DNA of 6,690 nucleotides from Chloroflexota bacterium (GTDB lineage Bacteria; Chloroflexota; Dehalococcoidia; Lucifugimonadales; Australimonadaceae): contig JAPPFU010000174.1 of assembly GCA_028875085.1 (NCBI GenBank), forward strand, positions 1 through 6,690. The letters run 5' to 3'. Below the pieces are notes generated by a model. That model saw only the letters and a program-made list of their open reading frames with translations. It was not told where the DNA came from and searched no databases. Below, piece by piece: positions 1-5,200 of the stretch (position 1 is its first letter; each line of letters opens with the position of its first letter). The position numbers and the translations under genes are program-made.

Positions 1-2
1 AC

Positions 3-368
3 TACACGGCGCGCAACTTCATGCGGGACGCGATGCGCGTGGACGACCCGGTGCTGTTCTACCACTCCGCCGTCAATCCGCCCGCCGTCGTCGGCGTGGC
101 CAAGGTGGTGCGCGAGGGCTACCCCGACCACACGGCGTGGGACGCCGCCTCCGAGCACCCCGACCCCAAGAGCACGCCGGAGAAGCCCATCTGGTGGATG
201 GTGGACATCGCGCCGCTCTATCCCCTGCCCCGCCAGGTGCCGCTGGACGAGGTGAAGCGCGCGCCGGAGCTCAGCGAGATGGCGCTGGTGCGCCAGGGCC
301 GCCTCTCCGTGCAGCCGGTGACGGAGGCGGAGTTCAAGGCGGTGCTGGCGATGGGCGGTGCGGGGTAG
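3..368 (+). CDS. EVE domain-containing protein, 3' part (5' end outside window)
   Basis: The frame is open from the window edge and reads Y-T-A-R-N-F-M-R-D before the first internal ATG at 21, so the gene starts upstream and that ATG is not the true start. The 121 visible residues match the C-terminal two thirds of the EVE domain (a PUA/YTH-like fold). Hallmarks are ARNFMRD, a VLFYHS strand near the start, NPPAVVGVAKVVREGYPD, the DPKST segment, an IWWMVDI strand and a closing RLSVQPVTEAEF. EVE domains are thought to bind modified bases in nucleic acids; the ligand here cannot be told from sequence. The stop is TAG. The gene converges on glmS with 10 bases between the two stops, and both stops lie in one hairpin. 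Family assignment is confident; the biological role is not. Confidence 0.88.
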   Translation, partial: YTARNFMRDAMRVDDPVLFYHSAVNPPAVVGVAKVVREGYPDHTAWDAASEHPDPKSTPEKPIWWMVDIAPLYPLPRQVPLDEVKRAPELSEMALVRQGRLSVQPVTEAEFKAVLAMGGAG

Positions 369-385
369 CCGAGAGGGGCTACTCC
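362..385. terminator. Hairpin spanning two convergent stop codons
   Basis: GGGGTAGCC (362-370) can pair with GGCTACTCC (377-385) around the loop GAGAGG, giving nine pairs including one G-U. The TAG of the EVE gene and the TAG of glmS (CTA on this strand) sit in opposite arms of the stem. No T-run follows on either strand, so this is not a classical intrinsic terminator. It may act as a bidirectional transcript-end hairpin; function is inferred. Confidence 0.4.
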
Positions 386-2226
386 ACCGTTACGCTCTTG
401 GCGAGGTTGCGGGGTTGGTCTACGTCGGCGCCGATGTGGACGGCGACGTGGTAGGCGAGCAACTGCAGCGGCGCGGCGGCGGCGATCGGCTCCAGCAGGG
501 GCGCGCTCGGCGGCGTCCATAGCACGTCGGACGCGAGCGCGGCGGCCTCCGCGTCGCCCTCGGTCGCGACGGCCAAGACGGGGCCCTCGCGCGCCGCAAC
601 CTCATTGATGTTGCCGAGCATCTTGTCGCGCATGGCGTGGGCGGGCGCGAGGGCGACGACGGGCGTGTCCCTGTCCACCAGGGCTATCGGCCCGTGCTTC
701 ATCATCGCCGCCGACATCCCCTCGGCGTGGATGTAACTGACCTCCTTCAGTTTCATCGCGCCCTCGAGGGCGATGGGCAGGAGGCACCCGCGTCCGACGT
801 AGAGGAAACGCCGCATATCGCCGTAGCGTTTGGCGAGGCTGGGATAGGCGCCGTCGTTGAGGGCGATGGCGTCGCCCAGCAGCGCGGGCAAGTGGGCCAG
901 GGCGCCGACGTGCGCCGCGACCGCCTCGTCGTCGAGGACGCCGCGCCGTTGTCCCAGGTCGAGAGCGGCGAGCAGCAGGCAGACGAGGGCGTTGGTGAAG
1001 GTCTTGGTCGAGGCGACGGCGATCTCCGGCCCGGCGCGCAGCAACAGCGCGCTGTCGGCCACATGGGTCGCTTGGCTGCCCTCAGCGTTGACCACCGCCA
1101 GCAGGCGCGCTCCCGCCGCGCGGGCGGCGTGCATCGCCTCCAGCGTGTCCGCCGTCTCGCCCGACTGCGCCACGGCGATGACCAGCGTCTCGCGGTCGAG
1201 CACGGGGCGGCGGTAGCGGAACTCGGACGCGTCCTCGGCGGAGGCGGGGATGCGGGCGAGTTCTTCGACGTAGAGCGCGCCCAACTGCGCCGCGAACAGG
1301 CTGGTGCCCATACCGACGAGCACGACGCGCTTGAAGGCGGCCGCCTCTGTGTCGGTGAAGGCGGCCTCGTCGAGCGTAAGCGCCGGGGCGTCGAAGGCGG
1401 TGCGCCCGCGCAGCGCGTTCATCGCGGCTTCCGGCTGCTCGTGTATCTCCTTCAGCATGAAGTGGCGGTAGCCGCCCTTGGCGGCGCCGACGGCGTCGGC
1501 GGGCAGCGGGCGCGGCGCGGCGGGCACAGGCTTGCCCGATAGGTCGGTGATGCGCGCCCCTTCCGGCGTTACGTCGGCCACCTGGCCGGGCGCGAGGAGC
1601 AGCGCGCGCGCCGCAAGCCCGGCGAGGGCGGGCAGGTCGCTCGCCACGAACATCTCGCCGTTGCCGTAGCCGACGGCCAAACCGCCGGCGTTGCCGAGGC
1701 GCACGGCGACGAGGCGGCGCGGGTCGCGGGCGTCGAGGCAGACGACGGCGTTCGCGCCCTCCAACTCCGCCGCCGCCGAGCGCACCGCGTCGGCCAGGTC
1801 TGCGCCCGCCGACAGCCGCTCCTCCACCAGGTGGGGGATCGCCTCCGAGTCGGTGGCCGACGCGAAGACGCGCCCCGTCTCGGAGAGGCGCCGCTTCAAC
1901 GTGAGGTGGTTCTCGACGATGCCGTTGTGGACGGCGGCGACGCGCCCCGACGGGTCGGTGTGGGGATGGGCGTTGTCGTCGGTTGGCTTGCCGTGGGTAG
2001 CCCACCGCGTGTGGCCGACGCCGCAAGAGCCCGCGGGCGCGTCGGCCTTCACGAGGCGTTCGAGCGCGTCGAGTTTGCCCGCCGCCTTGCGCACGTGGAC
2101 GGCGCCGCGCGCGTCGGCGACGGCGACGCCGGCGCTGTCGTAGCCGCGATACTCGACGCGGCGCAGCCCTTCGAGCAGCAGCGGCGCGGCCTCGCGCGGG
2201 CCGACGTAGGCGAAGATGCCGCACAT
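379..2226 (-). CDS. glmS: Glutamine--fructose-6-phosphate aminotransferase (isomerizing)
   Basis: This 615-residue protein makes glucosamine-6-phosphate from fructose-6-phosphate and glutamine, the first step towards UDP-GlcNAc for the cell wall. It begins MCGIFAYVGP, so Cys2 becomes the N-terminal nucleophile after Met removal; this fixes the start, although the frame is open further upstream. The glutaminase domain (about 1-230) shows the EYRGYDSAG segment, HTRWATHG (72-79), HNGIVENH (100-107) and TDSEAI. Two SIS sugar-isomerase domains follow (about 290-425 and 460-605) with GMGTS (305-309), QSGETADT and ASTK. Isomerase residues equivalent to E. coli Glu488, His504 and Lys603 are present as E495, H511 and K610, in the hallmark LAKSVTVE tail. 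The usual GE[LM]KHGP motif reads AMMKHGP here. It is a single-gene unit without an upstream Shine-Dalgarno; a -10-like box lies 8 bases before ATG. No glmS ribozyme is possible in so short a leader. The stop is TAG. Confidence 0.97.
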   Translation of the reverse strand: MCGIFAYVGPREAAPLLLEGLRRVEYRGYDSAGVAVADARGAVHVRKAAGKLDALERLVKADAPAGSCGVGHTRWATHGKPTDDNAHPHTDPSGRVAAVHNGIVENHLTLKRRLSETGRVFASATDSEAIPHLVEERLSAGADLADAVRSAAAELEGANAVVCLDARDPRRLVAVRLGNAGGLAVGYGNGEMFVASDLPALAGLAARALLLAPGQVADVTPEGARITDLSGKPVPAAPRPLPADAVGAAKGGYRHFMLKEIHEQPEAAMNALRGRTAFDAPALTLDEAAFTDTEAAAFKRVVLVGMGTSLFAAQLGALYVEELARIPASAEDASEFRYRRPVLDRETLVIAVAQSGETADTLEAMHAARAAGARLLAVVNAEGSQATHVADSALLLRAGPEIAVASTKTFTNALVCLLLAALDLGQRRGVLDDEAVAAHVGALAHLPALLGDAIALNDGAYPSLAKRYGDMRRFLYVGRGCLLPIALEGAMKLKEVSYIHAEGMSAAMMKHGPIALVDRDTPVVALAPAHAMRDKMLGNINEVAAREGPVLAVATEGDAEAAALASDVLWTPPSAPLLEPIAAAAPLQLLAYHVAVHIGADVDQPRNLAKSVTVE

Positions 2227-2234
2227 AAGCGGTA

Positions 2235-2240
2235 AGCCTA
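2235..2240 (-). promoter_or_regulatory. Putative glmS -10 box, leaderless arrangement
   Basis: On the minus strand TAGGCT is followed by 8 bases and then the glmS ATG. Transcription would start within a base or two of the ATG, and no purine-rich ribosome site precedes it. No good -35 is seen. The same -10-to-ATG distance recurs at the epimerase gene. Inferred from sequence only. Confidence 0.45.
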
Positions 2241-2259
2241 GCACGGGCGGGGAGCGGGG

Positions 2260-2288
2260 TTGACGCACGGGGGCGGCGCGCCTAGCCT
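2260..2288 (+). promoter_or_regulatory. Sigma70-type promoter of the VOC gene
   Basis: TTGACG (2260-2265) is followed by a 17-base spacer and TAGCCT (2283-2288). This is the best -35/-10 pair in the window. Transcription would start near 2295, about 28 bases before the ATG at 2323, leaving room for the AGAGGAGG ribosome site at 2307-2314. It is back to back with the glmS promoter. Confidence 0.6.
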
Positions 2289-2322
2289 GGACAGCAACCG
2301 CGTAGCAGAGGAGGCCTCCGCT

Positions 2323-2688
2323 ATGGCTATCCACTTGAACCACACCATCGTTCCGGCGACGGACAAGGTGGCGTCGGCGATGTTCTTCGCCGAGGTCATG
2401 GGGTTGGAGTACGAAGGGCCGCACGGCCACTTCGCGCCGGTGCGCGTGGACGACAACCTGACGCTGGACTTCGACAACGCCGAGGGATTCGAGCGCCACC
2501 ACTACGCCTTCGAGGTGTCGGAGGAGGAGTTCGACGCCATCTTCGAGCGCATCAAGGCGTCGGGGACAACCTACGGCAGCCAGCCCTTCTCGCAGGACGA
2601 CGGGCAGATCAACCGGCGCAAGGGGGGCCGCGGCGTCTACTTCGCCGACCCGGACGGCCACTCGTTCGAGTTGCTGACCAGGCCGTAG
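2323..2688 (+). CDS. VOC (vicinal oxygen chelate) / glyoxalase-fold protein
   Basis: The 121-residue protein is one full VOC unit made of two beta-alpha-beta-beta-beta modules. It opens with LNHTIVPATD, continues with FFAEVMGLEY and a HHYAFEV strand, and ends with the hallmark GVYFADPDGHSFELLT. Likely metal ligands are H7, H59 or H60, and E116, the usual positions for glyoxalase I, dioxygenase and bleomycin-resistance relatives. The substrate cannot be told; small stand-alone members are usually dimeric and many remain uncharacterised. The start is the ATG preceded by AGAGGAGG with an 8-base spacer. A longer frame opens from a TTG at 2260, but that TTG is the -35 element. The gene converges on the lipoprotein gene with a 6-base gap. 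The stop is TAG. Confidence 0.9.
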   Translation: MAIHLNHTIVPATDKVASAMFFAEVMGLEYEGPHGHFAPVRVDDNLTLDFDNAEGFERHHYAFEVSEEEFDAIFERIKASGTTYGSQPFSQDDGQINRRKGGRGVYFADPDGHSFELLTRP

Positions 2689-2694
2689 CCCGCC

Positions 2695-3213
2695 CTATCC
2701 CGCCTCCACCTCGACCAGTTCTATCTCGAAGGTCAGCGCCTGACCCGCAAGGCGGTGGTTGGCGTCGATGACGATGACCTCGCCGCGCACCTCGAGCACC
2801 GTCGCGGGCTGGCCGTTGAGCAGTTGGAGCACGTCGCCCGCCACCACGCCTGATGGCGCGTTGGCGCGGGGGATTTCGAGCACCAGCGCCTCGTTGCGCT
2901 CGCCGTAGGCCTGCTCCGGCGGTATGCGCACGGTCGTTGTCTCGCCGACGGCCATGCCGAGCACGGCCTGGTCGAACCCCGTGATCACCTGGCCCTCGCT
3001 CAGCGTGAAGGTGAATGGCTGCCCCCGCGTCCGCGACGAGTCGAACTGCGAGCCGTCGTCGAGCGTGCCGACGTAGTGCACGGACACCGTGGCGCCCTCG
3101 CCCGCGACCTGGGGCGGCGTCGGCGTCGGGTCGTCTCCGCCGCACGCGGCGAGCGTCAGCGCCGCCAGCGCGGCGAGGATGGTGAGCGGCAAGCGCGGCC
3201 AGCGGTTCGGCAA
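2695..3213 (-). CDS. FKBP-type peptidyl-prolyl isomerase, SlyD-like lipoprotein
   Basis: This 172-residue protein is a predicted exported prolyl isomerase and folding chaperone. Residues 1-23 form a lipoprotein signal peptide (N-terminal arginines, then a Leu/Ala-rich core) ending in the lipobox LAAC with Cys24 as the lipidated residue. A short Gly-Asp-Thr-Pro linker follows. The FKBP fold covers about 37-172: HYVGTL (46-51), QFDSS (56-60), QVITGFDQAVLGM (75-87) and AYGER (102-106), giving the aromatic and acidic pocket residues Y47, D58 and Y103. The flap holds a SlyD-type insert domain (about 107-155), and the end, DANHRLAGQALTFEIEL, is the SlyD signature. No His-rich metal tail is present. 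The start codon is TTG, chosen because a GGAGG site lies 7 bases before it and the signal peptide begins there. It is divergent from the epimerase gene. The stop is TAG. Confidence 0.92.
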   Translation of the reverse strand: MPNRWPRLPLTILAALAALTLAACGGDDPTPTPPQVAGEGATVSVHYVGTLDDGSQFDSSRTRGQPFTFTLSEGQVITGFDQAVLGMAVGETTTVRIPPEQAYGERNEALVLEIPRANAPSGVVAGDVLQLLNGQPATVLEVRGEVIVIDANHRLAGQALTFEIELVEVEAG

Positions 3214-3220
3214 GGGGGTT

Positions 3221-3225
3221 CCTCC
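3221..3225 (-). promoter_or_regulatory. Ribosome binding site fixing a TTG start
   Basis: GGAGG on the minus strand, 7 bases before the TTG at 3213. No ATG or GTG nearby gives a better start, so this site supports the rare TTG initiation of the lipoprotein gene. Confidence 0.75.
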
Positions 3226-3266
3226 GTGCGGTGGGCGATGGCGCGACGCGCTCTGCCCTGCCGCGT

Positions 3267-3272
3267 AGTCTA
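3267..3272 (-). promoter_or_regulatory. Putative -10 box of the FKBP lipoprotein gene
   Basis: TAGACT on the minus strand would start transcription about 47 bases before the TTG start. The identical hexamer precedes the sulfurtransferase gene. A convincing -35 is not visible (the nearest, TTCCAC, is 19 bases upstream). Tentative. Confidence 0.4.
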
Positions 3273-3307
3273 CCGCGCCGCGGGCGGGGGTGTGGAATGG
3301 GGGCGGC

Positions 3308-3313
3308 TATACT
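3308..3313 (+). promoter_or_regulatory. Putative epimerase -10 box, leaderless arrangement
   Basis: TATACT lies 8 bases before the ATG at 3322, the same distance as at glmS. No Shine-Dalgarno fits between them (CGGCGGCT only), so the mRNA probably begins at or next to the start codon. No clear -35 is present in the G-rich stretch upstream. Confidence 0.5.
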
Positions 3314-3321
3314 CGGCGGCT

Positions 3322-4335
3322 ATGCGCCTCTTGGTGACCGGGTGCGCGGGGTTCATCGGCGCCGCCGTCGCGCGGACGGCGTTGGGCGACGGCCACGAGG
3401 TGGTCGGCGTCGACAACCTGAACGACGCTTACGCCCCGGCGCTCAAGCAATGGCGGCTTGACCGGCTCGCGCCCTTGCCGCGCTTCGCGTTCGTCCGCGC
3501 CGACGTTGCGGACAGGGCGCTCGGCGCCGCGCTTGCGCCGCATGGTAGGTTCGACACGGTGGTCAACCTCGCGGCGCGGGCGGGGGTGCGCGACAGCCGG
3601 CGCGACCCGTGGAGCAGCGTCGAGGCGAACGCGCTGGGCGCGCTCAATCTGCTGGAGTTCTGCCGCGAGGCGGGCGTGCCCAAGTTCGTGCAGGCTTCCA
3701 CCTCCAGCGTCTACGGCGGCGCGGCGCGCCCCTTCACGGAGGAGACGCCGCCCGACCCGCGCTCGCCCTACGCCGCGTCCAAGCTGGCGGCGGAGGCGTA
3801 CTGCGCCGCCTATCACCATCTCTACGGAATCGACGCGTCCATCCTGCGCTACTTCACGGTGTACGGCCCTGCGGGGCGCCCCGATATGGCGGTGTTCCGT
3901 TTCGTCCACTGGATCGAGGAGGGGCGGCCGGTTGTGCTGTTCGGCGACGGGAGGCAGGAGCGCGACTTCACCCACGTGGACGACGTTGCGCGGGCGACGC
4001 TGTCGGCGCTGCGTCCGCTGGGTTGCGAGGTGGTCAACGTCGGCGGGGCGCGGCCCGTGTCGATGCTCGACCTCATCGCGCTTATCGAGCGGGCGACGGG
4101 CAAGGCGGCCGTCGTGGAGCGCCGCGAGGCGCAGGCCGCCGACGCGCCCGCGACGTGGGCGGACGTGTCCAAAGCGCGGGAGTTGCTGGATTGGGCGCCG
4201 ATCACGCCGTTGGAGGATGGGATAGCGGCGTGCGTGGCGTGGCGCAGGGAGCATCGCGCGCTCGCCGCCGCCGCGCTGTCCGTTTCCCCGCCCCCCGCCC
4301 GAATCGAAGCGAGATTCCCGCTGTCGCGGGAATGA
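3322..4335 (+). CDS. NAD-dependent nucleotide-sugar epimerase, UDP-glucuronate 4-epimerase-like
   Basis: This 337-residue extended short-chain dehydrogenase probably interconverts nucleotide sugars for cell-surface polysaccharide. The Rossmann motif TGCAGFIG (6-13) has the GxxGxxG glycines at 7, 10 and 13, and D31 ends the second strand as an NAD ribose ligand. The catalytic set is S128/S129 in STSSVYGG plus Y150 and K154 (YxxxK). AARAGVRDS, RYFTVYGPAGRPDMA and DGRQERDFTHVDD resemble UDP-glucuronate 4-epimerases more than GalE, but substrate is not certain from sequence. The ATG is chosen because the Rossmann strand starts at residue 2; the frame is open further upstream but that part has no family resemblance. 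Family homology ends near residue 312. The last ~25 residues (Ala/Pro-rich, ending ARFPLSRE) are encoded partly by a palindromic repeat that supplies the TGA stop, the only TGA end in the window. Confidence 0.9.
   Translation: MRLLVTGCAGFIGAAVARTALGDGHEVVGVDNLNDAYAPALKQWRLDRLAPLPRFAFVRADVADRALGAALAPHGRFDTVVNLAARAGVRDSRRDPWSSVEANALGALNLLEFCREAGVPKFVQASTSSVYGGAARPFTEETPPDPRSPYAASKLAAEAYCAAYHHLYGIDASILRYFTVYGPAGRPDMAVFRFVHWIEEGRPVVLFGDGRQERDFTHVDDVARATLSALRPLGCEVVNVGGARPVSMLDLIALIERATGKAAVVERREAQAADAPATWADVSKARELLDWAPITPLEDGIAACVAWRREHRALAAAALSVSPPPARIEARFPLSRE
4314..4333. repeat. 20-bp palindromic repeat overlapping the epimerase stop
   Basis: ATTCCCGC and GCGGGAAT flank TGTC, giving a perfect 8-bp stem. 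The form ATTCCC-N8-GGGAAT is the same as that of the dRS3 repeats described in Neisseria and of similar dispersed repeats in other genomes. Its last base (4333) is the T of the epimerase TGA. Only one copy lies in the window, so dispersal is inferred. It could also end the epimerase transcript. Confidence 0.55.
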
Positions 4336-4336
4336 C

Positions 4337-4391
4337 GGGAGGGGGTGGGGGATGCCCCCACGCCCCCAGCCGAGGGGCGGCTGTCCCTCGG
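4337..4391. repeat. Cluster of two G/C-rich inverted repeats between epimerase and peroxiredoxin genes
   Basis: GGGGGTGGGGG (4341-4351) can fold on CCCCC-A-C-G-CCCCC (4355-4367) around an ATG loop, with one mismatch. Just downstream CCGAGGG (4370-4376) pairs perfectly with CCCTCGG (4385-4391) around 8 bases. With the 4314-4333 palindrome this makes three hairpins in 78 bases. No T-run follows any of them. The block may be a small dispersed element or a compound transcript-end structure; nothing coding is recognisable here. Confidence 0.45.
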
Positions 4392-4419
4392 CGCTCCCCG
4401 TGTGAAGAGGCGCGGGTTC

Positions 4420-4428
4420 TGGTAGGCT
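4420..4428 (+). promoter_or_regulatory. Putative extended -10 promoter of the peroxiredoxin gene
   Basis: TGG-TAGGCT gives an extended -10 (TGn followed by the hexamer at 4423-4428). The hexamer equals that of glmS. Transcription would begin near 4435, leaving a leader of about 29 bases with the AGGAGG site at 4451-4456. The -35 region is weak. Confidence 0.45.
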
Positions 4429-4463
4429 GTGGGAAAAGCACGCAATCGCAAGGAGGCGGCCAT

Positions 4464-5126
4464 ATGGCAGTGCGCATCAACGACACGGCGCCCGACTTTA
4501 CGGCGGACACGTCGCAGGGGCAGATCAACTTCCACGAGTGGATCGGCGAGGGGTACGCGATGCTGTTCTCGCATCCCAAGGACTTCACGCCCGTCTGCGC
4601 GACCGAACTCGCCTACGTGGCAAACCTCAGCGACGAGTTCGCCAAGCGCAACTGCAAGGTGATCGGCCTCAGCGTGGACAGCGTGGACGACCACCAGCGC
4701 TGGGCGAGCGACATCGAGGAGCTGGCGGGGCGCCCGCTCGACTACCCCCTCATCGCCGACGACCGCCTCGAGGTGGCCAAGATGTACGACATGCTGCCGG
4801 GCGACGCGGGCGACTCGGCGCAGGGGCGGACGGCGGCGGACAACGCGACGGTGCGGTCGGTGTTCCTCATCGGCCCGGACAAGAAGGTGAAGATGACGCT
4901 CACCTACCCGATGAGCTCGGGGCGCAACTTCGAGGAGTTGCTCCGCGTCATCGACTCCGTCCAACTGACCGCCAACTCCAAGGTGGCCACGCCCGCCAGC
5001 TGGCAGAAGGGCGACGATGTCATCATCGTCCCCGCTGTCAACAACGAGGACGCCAAGGAACTCTTCCCGGGCGGCTGGGAGACGGTGAAGCCCTACCTGC
5101 GCAAGGTGCCCGACCCGAGCGCCTAG
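4464..5126 (+). CDS. Peroxiredoxin, 1-Cys Prx6 type
   Basis: The 220-residue protein reduces hydrogen peroxide and alkyl or lipid hydroperoxides in the cytoplasm. The thioredoxin-fold core (about 5-140) has the motif P38-x3-T42-x2-C45 in SHPKDFTPVCATE, which names C45 as the peroxidatic cysteine, and R131 in NATVRSVFLI as the conserved active-site arginine. The only other cysteine is C64, and there is none in the C-terminal half, so a classical 2-Cys resolving residue is missing. The C-terminal arm (about 145-220), with LTYPMSSGRNFEELLRVIDS, the TPASWQKGDDVIIVP stretch and a GWETVKPYLR end, is typical of Prx6. The reductant is unknown. The ATG follows AGGAGG by 7 bases, and the gene ends in TAG and an intrinsic terminator. 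It converges on the sulfurtransferase gene, another sulfur/selenium redox protein. Confidence 0.95.
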   Translation: MAVRINDTAPDFTADTSQGQINFHEWIGEGYAMLFSHPKDFTPVCATELAYVANLSDEFAKRNCKVIGLSVDSVDDHQRWASDIEELAGRPLDYPLIADDRLEVAKMYDMLPGDAGDSAQGRTAADNATVRSVFLIGPDKKVKMTLTYPMSSGRNFEELLRVIDSVQLTANSKVATPASWQKGDDVIIVPAVNNEDAKELFPGGWETVKPYLRKVPDPSA

Positions 5127-5160
5127 CCCCGCGCAAGGCGACAGACCGCAACGCATCCGG

Positions 5161-5189
5161 AGGCCCCCGTCACAGTGCGGGGGCTTCTT
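5161..5189 (+). terminator. Intrinsic terminator of the peroxiredoxin gene
   Basis: GCCCCCG (5163-5169) and CGGGGGC (5178-5184) form a perfect 7-bp stem around an 8-base loop, followed by TTCTT. It lies 36 bases after the peroxiredoxin stop. The same hairpin is 16 bases past the sulfurtransferase stop on the other strand but has no T-run in that direction. Confidence 0.8.
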
Positions 5190-5200
5190 GCGGGCGGCCC

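Noticed and set aside
2260..2322. Earlier TTG start for the VOC gene
   Set aside because: This TTG is the -35 of a 17-base-spaced promoter, while the ATG at 2323 has a strong ribosome site and begins the family homology.
2227..2661. N-terminal extension of GlmS by about 145 residues in the open frame upstream
   Set aside because: GlmS needs Cys directly after the initiator Met, and the extension is the antisense of the VOC gene.
4314..4391. CRISPR-like array in the hairpin cluster
   Set aside because: The three inverted repeats differ in sequence and there are no regularly spaced direct repeats.
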